Shown here: positions 34,901-42,999 of the stretch, piece by piece
Numbering within the stretch: the stretch's first letter is position 1
How the letters are laid out: each line of letters opens with the position of its first letter
Assembly (NCBI GenBank): GCA_013400155.1
Contig: VXBM01001328.1
Span: 122,794 to 186,793 of the forward strand
Direction: 5' to 3'
Origin: Helopsaltes ochotensis
Lineage: Eukaryota; Chordata; Aves; Passeriformes; Locustellidae
Length of the DNA stretch: 64,000 bases
Translations under genes and position numbers: made by a program
Notes under the pieces: generated by a model
Databases searched by the model: none
The model's input: the letters and a program-made list of their open reading frames with translations, nothing else
Told to the model about the DNA's origin: nothing

Positions 34901-34978
34901 GGGTTCTGGACTCACCTGTTGAACTTCGCTCTCTCCGTTCGATATTTTCTCCGTGTACACGAAGGAGTTGAATATCCT
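1763..34978 (-). CDS. CACHD1: CACHD1, partial gene span (coding exons 2-9, introns included)
   Basis: Eight exons read on the minus strand join without a frame break into about 397 codons that I recognise as the extracellular N-terminal half of CACHD1. CACHD1 is a type I membrane protein related to the alpha2-delta subunits of voltage-gated calcium channels. The family is reported to raise surface expression and currents of CaV3 and N-type channels, and to take part in Wnt receptor signalling. Domain order seen here: VWA_N region (exons 2-5), VWA domain (exons 6-9), start of the Cache region (end of exon 9). All eight acceptors are AG and all eight donors GT. Exon lengths in transcription order are 63, 149, 107, 127, 145, 217, 150 and 234. 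The signal peptide exon and everything after the first Cache residues lie outside the window. Product identity is secure; exon numbering assumes one coding exon upstream. Confidence 0.95.
1997..2961 (-). other. CACHD1: Intron 8 of CACHD1 (965 bp)
   Basis: The shortest intron in the window, GT at 2961-2960 and AG at 1998-1997. I see no repeat or RNA gene in it. Several moderate open frames on both strands match nothing known. Confidence 0.88.
2962..3111 (-). CDS. CACHD1: CACHD1 exon 8 (VWA domain)
   Basis: This exon encodes 49 whole codons from TDMVIIYLSAGITSKDSS to MILTYALMN, with two leading bases and one trailing base. MVIIYLSAGITS is the core VWA beta strand; family members with an intact metal site usually have Asp-Gly at this point, while here the sequence is Ser-Ala-Gly. 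NNS is an N-glycosylation sequon. The acceptor TTTTAG ends at 3112 and the donor GTGAGA starts at 2961. The region around 3040 includes an A6 run coding for Lys-Lys. The last base G plus AG of exon 9 gives Glu. Confidence 0.94.
3337..3690 (-). mobile_element. CR1 LINE fragment
   Basis: The plus strand begins TCATGGAATGGTTTGGAAGG and continues with GGCTGCTCCAAGCCCTGTCC and CTGGACACTTCCAGGGATCC. These are the reverse complement of the familiar CR1 3' end (AACCATTCCATGA preceded by GGTCCCTTCCAA). The 5' limit is fuzzy. Truncated and non-coding. Confidence 0.85.
5016..5150 (-). mobile_element. CR1 LINE fragment
   Basis: The same reverse-complement CR1 3' end: ATCATGGAATCCTGG, GGGAGGGACCTTAAAG, then GGCCTTGGACACTTCCAGGA. 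A short truncated copy. Confidence 0.85.
5776..5870. repeat. A/C low-complexity tract
   Basis: Alternating runs of A and C, including a run of ten C near 5803-5812. In the CACHD1 transcript this becomes runs of U and G. It could be the decayed tail of a repeat, or simple sequence. Confidence 0.85.
6432..6648 (-). CDS. CACHD1: CACHD1 exon 7 (VWA domain)
   Basis: This exon encodes 72 codons, from ISVLTAAEAVRTCSLDQCYK to LRNTNNGTRLQG, plus one base. It supplies the middle of the VWA domain. NGT near its end is an N-glycosylation sequon. The acceptor CCCCGGCAG ends at 6649 and the donor GTAAGG starts at 6431. It starts in phase 0 and ends with A, completed by AT of exon 8 to give Asn. On the sense strand a (TG)8 tract lies 30 nt upstream of the acceptor. 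The exon is not a multiple of three, so skipping it would shift the frame. The segment after ISVLT (AAEAVRT) appears more diverged from mammals than its surroundings, judged from memory only. Confidence 0.95.
6679..6694. repeat. (CA)8 microsatellite near the exon 7 acceptor
   Basis: A perfect CA run on the plus strand, hence (TG)8 in the CACHD1 sense strand, ending 30 nt before the exon 7 acceptor AG. UG repeats close to 3' splice sites are known binding sites for TDP-43 in other genes; the effect here is inference. Confidence 0.9.
7590..7840 (+). mobile_element. MIR-like SINE remnant(s)
   Basis: GTGGCAGAGCAAGAAATCAA followed by ACCCAGATTTCTCAGCCC matches the pattern of the MIR core (GTGGCAGAGC..GAACCCAG), preceded by GAAGTGACTTTCTCACTGTC. 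A second similar segment (GAGAGGATCAGAGGTGAAAT and GTTGGTCAAAG) follows at 7780-7830. Old and diverged; assignment is by pattern only. Confidence 0.45.
8481..8625 (-). CDS. CACHD1: CACHD1 exon 6 (start of VWA domain)
   Basis: This exon encodes one split codon plus 48 codons, from PVYVSTVRPQSKHIVVIVDH to SSIDEHDK. KHIVVIVDHGAS is the first VWA beta strand followed by the position of the metal-ion-dependent adhesion site. Here it reads D-H-G-A-S rather than the canonical D-x-S-x-S, a feature I also recall from mammalian CACHD1. The acceptor CCCCTCCCCAG ends at 8626 and the donor GTGAGG starts at 8480. The exon ends in phase 0. There are no stops and the family match is continuous. Confidence 0.95.
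8930..9012 (-). mobile_element. CR1 LINE 3' end fragment
   Basis: TCACAGAATTTCTAGGTTGG followed by AGAGACCTTCAAGATCACTG and AATCCAACCC is a CR1-type 3' terminus in reverse complement. Confidence 0.8.
9720..9835 (+). mobile_element. MIR-like SINE remnant
   Basis: TCTTCAAAGCACTGAAGCAT, then TAACTAATTAATTCACCC and a weak match onward to AACTGTGACCCAGAC resemble the MIR tail (AAGCACTTTACAAACATTAA type). It shares its start with 14010-14045. Confidence 0.45.
10276..10334. repeat. T-rich 15-16 bp tandem repeat
   Basis: About four copies of a unit containing TTTTTACTTTTTTG. Low-complexity sequence within intron 5, on the A-rich strand of the transcript. Confidence 0.85.
10809..10935 (-). CDS. CACHD1: CACHD1 exon 5 (end of VWA_N region)
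   Basis: This exon encodes 41 whole codons from LADNLKSNPGIKWQYFSS to KGSYEHRS, with two bases of a split codon at each end. The WQYFSSEEG and FPAHKF segments are characteristic of the region just before the VWA domain in CACHD1. The acceptor TGCAG ends at 10936. The donor GTAGGA starts at 10808 and departs from the GTRAGT consensus at +4 and +5. The final AG joins G of exon 6 to make Arg. Phase is consistent on both sides. About 490 nt upstream in intron 4 lies the 27-bp tandem array. Confidence 0.94.
11424..11801. repeat. 27-bp minisatellite, 14 copies
   Basis: The unit begins GGGAAAGGAACAGATCC and ends ATGGATAAT or ATGGGCACT/ATT. Fourteen units of exactly 27 bp fill the interval. Because 27 is divisible by three, long open frames appear in several frames on both strands; these are artefacts of the repeat. 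Two unit variants alternate irregularly, consistent with unequal exchange or replication slippage. Confidence 0.95.
13620..13830. mobile_element. Possible LTR-like repeat remnant
   Basis: CTGTGGTGGGTTAAGCACCC at the left, then AAGCAGGCTCAAAACTTTAA and GGGTATAAAGAATACTTTAT, has the look of avian LTR sequence. Weak evidence; no coding remnants. Confidence 0.3.
13975..14070 (+). mobile_element. MIR-like SINE remnant
   Basis: ACTTTACATCTTCAAAGCAC and TCATTAACTAATTAATCTTC share words with the segment at 9724-9765, which suggests an old interspersed family of MIR type. Confidence 0.45.
14631..14687 (+). mobile_element. CR1 LINE 3' tip
   Basis: GGATTCGATGATCCCTTGCA followed by GATTCTAAGATTTT resembles the last bases of a plus-oriented CR1. 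Very short, so the assignment is moderate. Confidence 0.6.
15845..15862. repeat. (TGAT)n microsatellite
   Basis: A short tetranucleotide run, about four copies, in intron 4. It follows a poly-T tract at 15779-15794. Confidence 0.85.
16168..16772. repeat. 63-bp minisatellite interrupted by an assembly gap
   Basis: Units start at CCTGAGCCCC and recur every 63 bp (CTGAG at 16213, 16276, 16339, 16402), then again after the gap at 16646 and 16708 with one 62-bp spacing. The unit is C-rich on the plus strand and thus G-rich in the CACHD1 transcript, with several runs of three or four G per unit. The long open frames here follow from the period being a multiple of three. Confidence 0.93.
16458..16639. 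other. Assembly gap (182 N)
   Basis: A run of N inside the 63-bp minisatellite. The true length of the array is unknown and the array is probably collapsed or incomplete. Confidence 0.99.
18722..18828 (-). CDS. CACHD1: CACHD1 exon 4 (VWA_N region)
   Basis: This exon encodes 35 whole codons from FDGNFNTNVSRT to FNPGRDLNS, with one base of a split codon at each end. NVS in this stretch is an N-glycosylation sequon. The acceptor CCTTTCCAG ends at 18829 and the donor GTGAGC starts at 18721. The last base, G, joins TC of exon 5 to make Val. The acceptor, the upstream branch-point region and the first 24 exon bases belong to a fourfold tandem repeat extending into intron 3 (18805 to about 19300). 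This copy is the functional one because only it continues into the full family-matching reading frame and reaches a good donor. Confidence 0.95.
18805..19300. repeat. Four tandem copies (period 129-142 bp) containing the exon 4 splice acceptor
   Basis: The string TTGAAATTCCCATC recurs at 18811, 18940, 19076 and 19218, each followed by related sequence including GCAATC, then TTATTTAT and TTTACAAT. On the sense strand each copy carries a pyrimidine tract, an acceptor position and the first bases of exon 4. The copy at 18805-18935 is the real exon 4 junction. The copy from 18940 has CCG where the real acceptor has CAG. The copies from 19076 and 19218 keep CCAG followed by A-TTT-GAT-GGG, as in the exon. 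Divergence between copies suggests the duplication is not very recent. Confidence 0.9.
20570..21290. repeat. Degenerate 22-bp tandem array with a higher-order duplication
   Basis: Units of the form TTTCCACCAGTGCCTCCCTGG are nearly perfect between about 21030 and 21150 and highly degenerate (TTTTTACCAGTGTCTCCC-like) from 20570 to 20800 and 20920 to 21030. A non-repeat block starting CACTTTTGCCAG, containing GAGATTTCACCCA and CCTCCAGAA, occurs twice, at about 20813-20920 and 21168-21265. The array plus this block has therefore been duplicated as a larger unit of roughly 355 bp. Confidence 0.9.
21440..21970. promoter_or_regulatory. CpG-enriched intronic element with octamer motif (candidate)
   Basis: Within AT-rich intron 3 this block has an unusual number of CpG sites by eye (GTCGGGGCCGCGCTC near 21600, GAGCGGGAGATGGGCGAGCG near 21645, TTCGTACGAATTCGAGC near 21896), then ATTAATATGCAAATGAAATT with a perfect octamer ATGCAAAT at 21923-21930. 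No known exon matches it. An intronic enhancer or alternative promoter is possible; function is inference. Confidence 0.35.
23330..23690. mobile_element. Possible ERV LTR-like interspersed repeat
   Basis: A stretch including CCAATAACCAACTACCCTGG, AGAAGGTGAAAAAGAAGGAC and CCAAACCCCACACCCACAAT resembles repetitive sequence I associate with passerine LTR elements. Non-coding, limits uncertain, no virus protein frame present. Confidence 0.35.
25754..25865. repeat. 66-bp direct repeat, two copies
   Basis: ATTTTGGAGGAYAAAGTGA followed by GGAATTCACTGAAGTTTC occurs at 25754 and again at 25820. This is a simple local duplication in intron 3. Confidence 0.88.
26963..27111 (-). CDS. CACHD1: CACHD1 exon 3 (VWA_N region)
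   Basis: This exon encodes LAKKIREKFN, then RYLDVVNRNKQVVEAS, and ends CCTIPPSMM plus two bases of the next codon, 49 codons in all. It forms the helical VWA_N region that precedes the VWA domain in alpha2-delta-like proteins, and the paired cysteines (CC) are typical of the extracellular fold. The acceptor CAG at 27114-27112 follows a long T-rich tract, and the donor GTGAGT begins at 26962. The exon starts in phase 0 and ends with GA, completed by A of exon 4 to give Glu. At 149 nt it is not a multiple of three, so skipping it would break the frame. Confidence 0.95.
31565..31815 (-). mobile_element. CR1 LINE fragment
   Basis: Reverse-complement CR1: TCATGGAATCCTGGAATGG, GGGAGGGACCTTAAAGATCA, GCCTTGGACATTTCCAGGGA, then CCATTCTCCCTTGTGG. 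Truncated at the 5' side. Confidence 0.85.
33575..33982 (+). mobile_element. CR1 LINE fragment
   Basis: Plus-oriented CR1: GGGGCTCAGCCTGGAGCAAA, GGATCTGCTCCAGGGAACAG, GGGAAAATTCCTTCCTGGAA, CCCACCCTTGGAGGGATTG, and an ending near TCTTAAAGGTCTTTTCC. Open frames within it are accidental, with no reverse transcriptase motif. Confidence 0.85.
34916..34978 (-). CDS. CACHD1: CACHD1 exon 2 (63 nt, 21 codons)
   Basis: This exon encodes 21 residues beginning RIFNSFVYTEK and ending SEVQQ, matching the segment just after the N-terminal helix of CACHD1, at the start of the VWA_N region. The acceptor CAG lies at 34981-34979 and the donor GTGAG starts at 34915. Both ends are phase 0, so the exon is symmetrical and could be skipped without a frameshift. 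It is isolated between more than 29 kb of intron 1 and 7.8 kb of intron 2. There are no in-frame stops and the match to the family is continuous. Boundaries are fixed by the splice signals and by joining in frame to exon 3. Confidence 0.93.
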
Positions 34979-37337
34979 CTGCAAGAAACAACAGAAAGGA
35001 TGTGTGAGAGGCTTTCTTGTCATAAATGCCACAGGAAAGCAGCTCCCAAAGGTGGAGGGGTGAGGAAATGGGGTCAGAGAAGGAGGTGGGGAGCCTCCCA
35101 ATGCCAGGCTTCCCAAGGGGAATCGTGTCTCCACGTGGGGATCTGCGTGGAGAGGCTGACTTTGGAAGGCACAGGCAGAACAGGGCTTTTTTCCAACATC
35201 TGTTTATTTACCAAGCTGACACAAGGTGCTAAAAATAGTTCCACGTGCAAACTGTGACCCTTCTTTTGGTAAACACTGAACCCAATACAACTACTTTTAA
35301 AAGCACTCGTTTCCAAGTAAAACATGAGAGGCTGGGAGCCAAATTTAGACAAGTTTAATATGTGGAAAAGAAACAAGTGAGACCCAACTTGAACATAACC
35401 CCATTAATAGCAAAAAAAACCCCCAAAGATGTATCAGAAGATAAAAGTGAGAGCTGTGTCCTCCATGGGAAGCTCAGTTCCCACGGGGGACAGGTGACAG
35501 CCTGAAAAAACACTCAACACCTTGATATATTCTGCTTCCAGACTGTAAAATAAGACTGGAAAGATTTGGGGTTACACCAACAGCATTCCTAAAAAGCCTG
35601 CCTGATCACAGAAGCTTCTCTTCCAAGATTTCTCACTTCCAAGGGCAGCATTTCCCTCGGGGACAGTGGGGCCATCCCAGTCCCCACCGCATAATGCACA
35701 ATATCCCTAAAATACTCCTTTGCTCTCTTAACAGCAGGAAGTGGTACCAATAGCTGTAACAGCAAGGAATGGAGGTGATTTGGGCTGTTAGGACATTTCT
35801 CCAGGAGAGCTGGGATTTCACTGAGGGAATGGATCCCGTTTCTGTCAGTGCCGAGTCGCACACGTGACGCTGCATCTGGCAAAGGACAGGGATTCCTGAA
35901 CACCCTGGATTGTATTATCAATTACTAAAATATCTCAATTTCATCCAAATTCACATCCCTGACAACTCTTGGATTCTACAGCTCCAGAGTTTTGGTTTTT
36001 TTTGATGCAGGTTCAGTTGATTCCCTCCCAGCACTGTTACAGGCAGCTACGACTGGCAAAACCAGCCTGGAAAATCCTTTGGTGTGCTCACCATCATCAC
36101 TTTCCCCTGATCCCCTCTCCCTCCTGAGGACTTGAGGAATTTCAAAAATGTGAACTCTTCATTCTGAAGAAGCTTTTGGAAGGGCAGCAATAAATCTCCT
36201 TGGCTTACAGGGCTCGGGGAGCCAAGAAGGGGGGGTAGGGGAGAGGGAAAAAAAAAGGTAACTACTCTTAAAAGCTGCCTGTACATTGAGACTTCCTCTC
36301 CGGCAGACCTTTGTTTAAAGTTCTGCTTGGGTACTTTAACTACAAACATGTTGGCTTTTTTTTTTCCTCCCTCATGAGATGAAAAGATAATTCAAACATC
36401 AGAAGGAAAGACATTAAAGCGTGTCATTTTGATGCAAAATGTTTTAAATGAATTGAATTTTTTCTGTCCACGCAGCGTTTAGTGTGCAGACATCAAAAGG
36501 AACGAGGAGGAAATCGACTGTCAGCTCCTGAGAATGGAGCTTTCTGTCCCTAACACAAAGCTGACCCTTCTTCCACCCTTTTCACACGTAGGCCATTTAT
36601 GAACTTGCAAAATAATGCCAGAGAACATCATCCACGGTTATGTAAGAGCCACAGTGCCAGCAGGAATTTATTCGGCTTGATTTTTAACCTATTTTTGCTT
36701 GATTTTGAATTAACTAGCTTCTTTAAAATGCTCTGGTATGTTCTGTTGTTTTAACTAAAAGCACTGTGAATGGCAGAGGGGGGGGAAGCAGGAATTTCTC
36801 AGTCAAACTAAGCACAGATAATGAGTAAACCAACAGTAAAAATCGAGTAAGGATTGAGAATCCAACCCCGAGGCTACACACGAACTGCTCAGCCCCTGCC
36901 TGGGTCCAGTGCCTACTCGGGATATCTGCCCCCTACTCAAGAATTCCTGGGCACAATTCCACCCTGAGGGAAAAAAAACTACAAAAAAACCCCATTTTTA
37001 AGCTAATTTCGCTGACTTAGAAGTGCCCTAACTTCAAGCAGAAAATCAGAGCTAAGTGGCAACCTCAAACGAAGCTGAGGGAGCTTCACAAGTCAGCCCC
37101 GTATACCACCTCAGGAAAACAGTCTAAATATTTAGGAGAACTTGCCCTGCAGTTCACACAGCCCATTAGCATCTGTGCTTCATTCTTCCCACCCCTCTCG
37201 TTTAATTGGCTCTGTGGAGCAGATGGCAGCAGGCTCAGCTCCCTCACAGAACAATCCCACCCGTGTTTAATGAGATGCCTGCCCGGCATTATTTGCTATA
37301 ACCCATCACCACTCGCTCTCCCAGCGTGGGAAGGCTG

Positions 37338-37643
37338 NNNNNNNNNNNNNNNNNNNNNNNNNNNNNNNNNNNNNNNNNNNNNNNNNNNNNNNNNNNNNNN
37401 NNNNNNNNNNNNNNNNNNNNNNNNNNNNNNNNNNNNNNNNNNNNNNNNNNNNNNNNNNNNNNNNNNNNNNNNNNNNNNNNNNNNNNNNNNNNNNNNNNNN
37501 NNNNNNNNNNNNNNNNNNNNNNNNNNNNNNNNNNNNNNNNNNNNNNNNNNNNNNNNNNNNNNNNNNNNNNNNNNNNNNNNNNNNNNNNNNNNNNNNNNNN
37601 NNNNNNNNNNNNNNNNNNNNNNNNNNNNNNNNNNNNNNNNNNN
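37338..37643. other. Assembly gap (306 N)
   Basis: A run of N bordered on the right by the 24-bp minisatellite and on the left by unique sequence. The missing sequence is probably more of the array. Confidence 0.99.
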
Positions 37644-37925
37644 TCTCCTCTGGATCAGCATCCAGCCTCTCCTCTGGATCAGCCTCCAGCCTCTCCTCTG
37701 GATCAGCATCCAGCCTCTCCTCTGGATCAGCATCCAGCCTCTCCTCTGGATGAGCTCTGGATCAGCATCCAGTCTTCCTCTGAATCAGCACCCAGGTTTT
37801 CCCCAGCTCAGCATCCAGCCTTTCCTCTGGTTCAGCATCCAATCTTTCCCCAGCTTCAGCATCCAGTTTCTTACCAGGTTCAGCATTCAACCCTCCCCCA
37901 GCTCAGCATCCAGCATCCAGCCTCT
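37644..37925. repeat. 24-bp minisatellite beside an assembly gap
   Basis: Units of TCTCCTCTGGATCAGC plus ATCCAGCC repeat cleanly from 37644 to about 37745, then decay into diverged 22-24 bp units (CAGCATCCAG core) up to about 37925. The array starts directly at the edge of a gap, so its left part is missing. Confidence 0.92.
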
Positions 37926-38232
37926 CTGGATCCATCCCTTCCCCAGGTTCAGCCTTTTCCCTTGAGCTGCTCCTCCACCAGAGGAATATCTCCATGGGAT
38001 ATCTCCATCCCCACCATCACTCCCAACATCCCAGCACACACATCCTCAAGCTCTCAAGTGCCTCCCTATTTTCTTTTCCTTCATTTGCCTTTGTATGCAT
38101 AATTAATTGGGAAAAACCCCTTTATTTTACATCCAGGTGGAACTATCCCAGCCCTGTGACTGAAGCAATGTCTGCTTTCCAATATTAAAAAAATACTGTT
38201 GGAGAGTTTGATTTATGCTGACACTCTCCACA

Positions 38233-38470
38233 ACAGCAAGTGGACAAGTGGAAATGGCCTTAAGCTGAGACAGGAGATTAAGGTTAGATACTAGAAATTG
38301 TCTTTCACTGTTTTTAGGGTCAGGCATTGGAACAGGTTGCTCAGGGAGGTGGTGGAGTCCCCATCCCTGGAGGTCTCCTGAAGCTGGGAGATGTGCTTTA
38401 ATGGTTCCAGTAGGGGTGGCTGGACAGCTGGACTTCATGTTCAAGGTCTCTTCCAACCCTGCTGATTCTC
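38233..38470 (+). mobile_element. CR1 LINE fragment
   Basis: GGCCTTAAGCTGAGACAGGA, GGCATTGGAACAGGTTGCTC, AGGGAGGTGGTGGAGTCCCC and CTCTTCCAACCCTGCTGATT form a classic CR1 3' region in forward orientation. Confidence 0.9.
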
Positions 38471-41400
38471 TAATTTTACCATTTCAAAGCTTGTTATAAT
38501 CCTTCTGAAGATCCCTTTGGAATTACTCAGACATTGGAGACTTGCCTGGCTGTACCTGCAGCTCTGCTCAGGTTTAGGCTCAATGCTGCTGCCAGGGGCT
38601 GAGCACAAAGCCCTGAACCATCCCTGGGGCCTCTGGCAACACCCAAATCCTGGGCACATCATTCCTGCTCCTGCCTGGCCACACAAACACAAGCCTGGGC
38701 AGAGAAAACCCCGGTATCTGCAGGGATCACCACCTGGATCATCCCAGCTCCTCAGGACAGCTGGGAGATGTGGGCCTGTGAGCCTGCAGGGGATGCCCTG
38801 CCTGGAGCCCTGAGGAAGCTGAGGTTTGTTTTCCAAACACACATTCCCAAAGTATCACATTCTTGCTTTCCTAAGCTCTTGAAATACCTGGCTGGCTCAA
38901 AGCACTCGGAAGCTTCCTGGGAAATCCTTCTGTGGTACCTCCTTTAATGATTCCAACTGGCTCTTAGCTTTGGACAACAGGACAAATATTTGGTAAGAGA
39001 GATGAATCAGGAAGTAACGAGAGGATTCAGGGGCAGGGGGGTGGGATTGGGAAGATTTGGGCCACCAGGGTCTAATGCCTGGCACAGGTGGGGTCTGACA
39101 GTGATGGATGGGCCCAGCACCCAAACCACATCTCAGGGTAGGATGGAGTCAGGTTTCCCACCAAGCCAGAGATAAGCTCGAGTTTAGCTTTGTGGTGTCC
39201 CAAAAAACCTACTTAGGAGGCTTTTATTTACCTGAAACTGAAGGCAACTCAGTTTTAAATCTGGGAGAAGACTCTAAATCAAGCACAGCATAAAAAGGGA
39301 AATATTAACTGGCCCGTTTCCTCAATTCCTCAAGATTAAAATGCTCTGCAGTGAGGAAAACACTTCCAAAAGCCCCAGCCTGACTTGTCAGCACAGCATC
39401 AAAACAAACAGAAAACACCACCACCCCCAAATCTCCAAGGTCCCCAACCAAACACCAGCACCAACTGCTCTGCAGAGCACTCAACCATTTGCACATCACT
39501 TTATTTGCCAGACAAGGCACAAATCCATCTCCCTGACAAGAAAAATAGCATTTTGTTGAGACAAAGAGAATGAGGGAAAACAAACACAAGATTAGTAAAA
39601 TAGCCACTGAGCTGTAAATGCACTGAAGCTGCTTCACCATCTATAGAAGCCATTTAAAAAAAGGAAAAAAAAACAACACTCATCTTTCAGCAGGTTTAGG
39701 GCATGGACTGCTGTTACCTGTCCTATTTGGGTAAGGACTCAATGACAAAAAAATCAATAATATTTAAAAACTTATACAGAATAATAAAATGTAGGTGTGT
39801 AAAACCCAGGCAGAATTAGCTCAGCAGGGCTGTGATACGTTTTAAACCTCAAGCAGCCCCTCACCAGGGTCTGGTTCCTACTTGAAAGGTTAATGTTTTA
39901 AAAAGTGGTGAGCAAACAAATAGCCAACAAATCCTTTTTCTGGTGGGACTCACCCAGTGAGGTTGTTTTCAGGGAAACCTGTGGCTTCTGCCCGGAGTTT
40001 ATTTTTGCAGTGTCTGAAGCCATCTCGTGTTCTGTTTTGTTACCATTTTCTAAACCCAAGGAACATTAAATAGAGGCTTCCCAGGAGATCAGGGACATGC
40101 TCTGTGTTTTCCTCCAAGAATTTCCAGTAAGACGTGGAAGGAGCTGAAGTGAACTGGAGGAAAACACAGGGAAAGGCAAATCCAGTGGGATGGGAACACT
40201 GAGGGCAGCAGGAATATCCCAACACCGACCTACAAATGCCTCTCTCCTCCTGTGGGTTTGGAAAAAAAAAAACCCATGTTTTCAGAAGGGATTTAAGGGA
40301 TTAATGCTCTTCCTCATTACATTATTTGTGGGGCAGCCACAGATACCTGAATCAGAGAGAAAAGTGATGCTGAGCTCAGCTCAGTCGGTGCCTTCACAGG
40401 CTCTTGGAAATTCAAACTTTCCTAATTCATAGAATAACATCATCATTTTCTAATTAGTGCCTCTAATTCGCTTTTCTGATCAATTGTTTTAATTAATCAT
40501 AAGCAGTGTGATTTCCACTTTAGCCAGCACTTAGCTACCTTTCTTCTCAGACTGATATTATTGGAGTTTGATTGGAAAATCGCTGAAATTTGAAGTTTTG
40601 CTGAATTAACCCTGATAAGCTTCAATGAGGCTGAAAACTGGACACATAAAATGCAGATTTCCTATCCCTCCAAGGAAATGTTGCAGAAAGCAGAAGGTAA
40701 AGAAGAGCCTGACAAAGACAACCAGCACGTGCTGGACACTCCCTATCTGGGAAAAAGATACTAAAAAGACAGAAAAATGTGAATTAATTAGCATGAGAAC
40801 TGAGAAATCAATAACCAACAGAGGAGAGAATAGTAATTAATAAAGAGAATTATGTAAGTTAGAACCAGTGAACATCACAGGCTCATAACACACCTTTTGG
40901 GTGCACACATAAAAAAAGGAGCAAAGCACAGCACAATTCTTACAGGTTTGTTTCCTTGGAAAACTCCAGGCATTTGCAAGGAGAGAAAACTCTGGAAAAC
41001 TGAGGAAGTGCCAAAAAAATGCAATCAGGAACCAGCAGGTTTTTTTGGTCTTCTTTTTCAAGGGACCAGAGAAGAGGAAGGGAAAACGAGTGAGAGGGGA
41101 AAATACCCCAAGAAAATGAGTTCCACATGTTCAAGAGATTATTCATTTAGCCAATGTAACCCGACTAAGGTTATTCTCCTGACAAAGTGTAGGGCAGAAA
41201 AAAAGAAAGTCATGCTACCCAAGCCTTAAAATACAAAGCAGATGGGCTTCTCAATGCCATTGGATTTCCTCTCCCTACACTTATTCCTCATTCCAGCCTC
41301 TAGGATGTAAAATTTACAATATTTCTATGGGTTTTTTTCAGGTTGAGAACATTTTGATTAGTGAACTGCTTTCACCTTACTGCATTTTGTTGGGCCTTTT

Positions 41401-42999
41401 CCTTTTAGGAGAACCTAAAATTGAGCATTTAAAAGGAGGAAAAATTGACCAGAGCCTTCATTCCGTTGGGAGAACTCTGGGTTTCGGTTTTCACGTTTGC
41501 TTTCAAACTCATGTCAAAATGACTAAAAACTGGGGAAAATTTAAGCAGCAGCAGCCCAAGACTTGTAAACAGTTGCAGTCCTAGAGCCAGAAGGGTTTGA
41601 TAGCACTTTAGTGTAATTATTGTGCTGGTCCAATTTGCTCATTAACTCAATGTACAGCAAGTCTGCAGAAAAAAAACACGGATCCATTGATGCAACATTC
41701 CAGCCAGGACCGTGTAATTTTATAATAAAATCAGGAAAAAAATCCCAAAGCACAAAGGGACATCAAGAGAGGTGACTGTTGCCTGATCAGTTTTACATAA
41801 TTAAGGCAGAGGCTGATGGGTTTTGCTTGGAGAAATGCTGCAGCACAGGAACTTCACTTGAATCAGAAAAAAACCCAATAGCCAAGCAGACAACCTTAAA
41901 TGCAGGGATTTAAAGATCATAAATCACAGCGCTGAACTTCTGTGCATGAAACGAATGGGCTGATGGCAGCCTCATTACAGAAATGTTTGCTTTAAATGTC
42001 CAAGAGTGTAATTTTTCAGGATCTCTCAGCAGGAACCAGCAGCATCCACAGGATAAATATCCCCAAAGCCTTCCCTACAACCCCTCTGGAACGGGAGCTG
42101 TCTCCCAGTGCCTGCACTTGGAGAGACACCAAGGTTTAAAGTTTTAACACAAAGTGAGTTCCTGTGCAGGTGCTTGCACCAAAACACCCACACTTCTATC
42201 AGGAGATAAATAATGGATGAGTAGAAAGCTGAAAAAGACTGGCAAGGCATAATTACCTTCCTGTGAGTCAGTGTCTGCAACCAGAACTACAAGGTTGCTC
42301 TTATTTACAGTATTAATAATTACAGAAGTTTTAAGGTCACCTGTTTAAATACCTCATCTGCATCCTTTTAATACGATGATTTGTATATTATTTATATTTG
42401 ATAGAATCCCCATCCTTCCTTTCCTGAGCAGAAAGAAGGGGGTGCAAATCTGTGAAACTTTTAAGTTCTCAGGTCGAATCTCTCACTTGAAATTTAAAAG
42501 AACTTTAAAAAAATAACTCAGGAACACAACCACTTGGCATTAATTATATTAATCCCTCCCTGGGTGTGAAGTTATTTTCAAATAACTCCTCCATTCCAAA
42601 GTGACTCCAGACACAGCAGGAGAGGTGTCCTGGCCAAGCAGGACCTCAGCAGGTCTTGTCCTACCTCAGCTGCTCTGCAGCTCCCTGGGGACACGAGGCC
42701 AGTCCCAGGGCTGGGACCCCACATTTAAAAGGGGGCTCAGTCACCAAACACTTCCAGAAGCAGAGGAGAGGCCGTTGAAGCTAAACTCAGCTGACCTCGG
42801 GATTTGGAACCCCCCAGGAGTCTCTGTGGCCTTCAGGAAACACCGTTTTGCCACACTTTCAGTGCTAATGAAAAGGGAATTACTCATCCATCAGCACTTG
42901 AAATGGGTGTTTTCCCCTCTGCCCCCAAAACAGGGGTGGAATGAACTCAGACACTGAGCACAGTGATGGATCTGACAGCTTGGTATTCCATGAGCCGGA

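Larger units (their letters stand above)
27112..34915 (-). other. CACHD1: Intron 2 of CACHD1 (7.8 kb)
   Basis: Contains two CR1 fragments (31565-31815, minus; 33575-33982, plus) and an AT-rich stretch of conserved-element character at 29020-29160. Otherwise nothing recognised. Confidence 0.88.
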
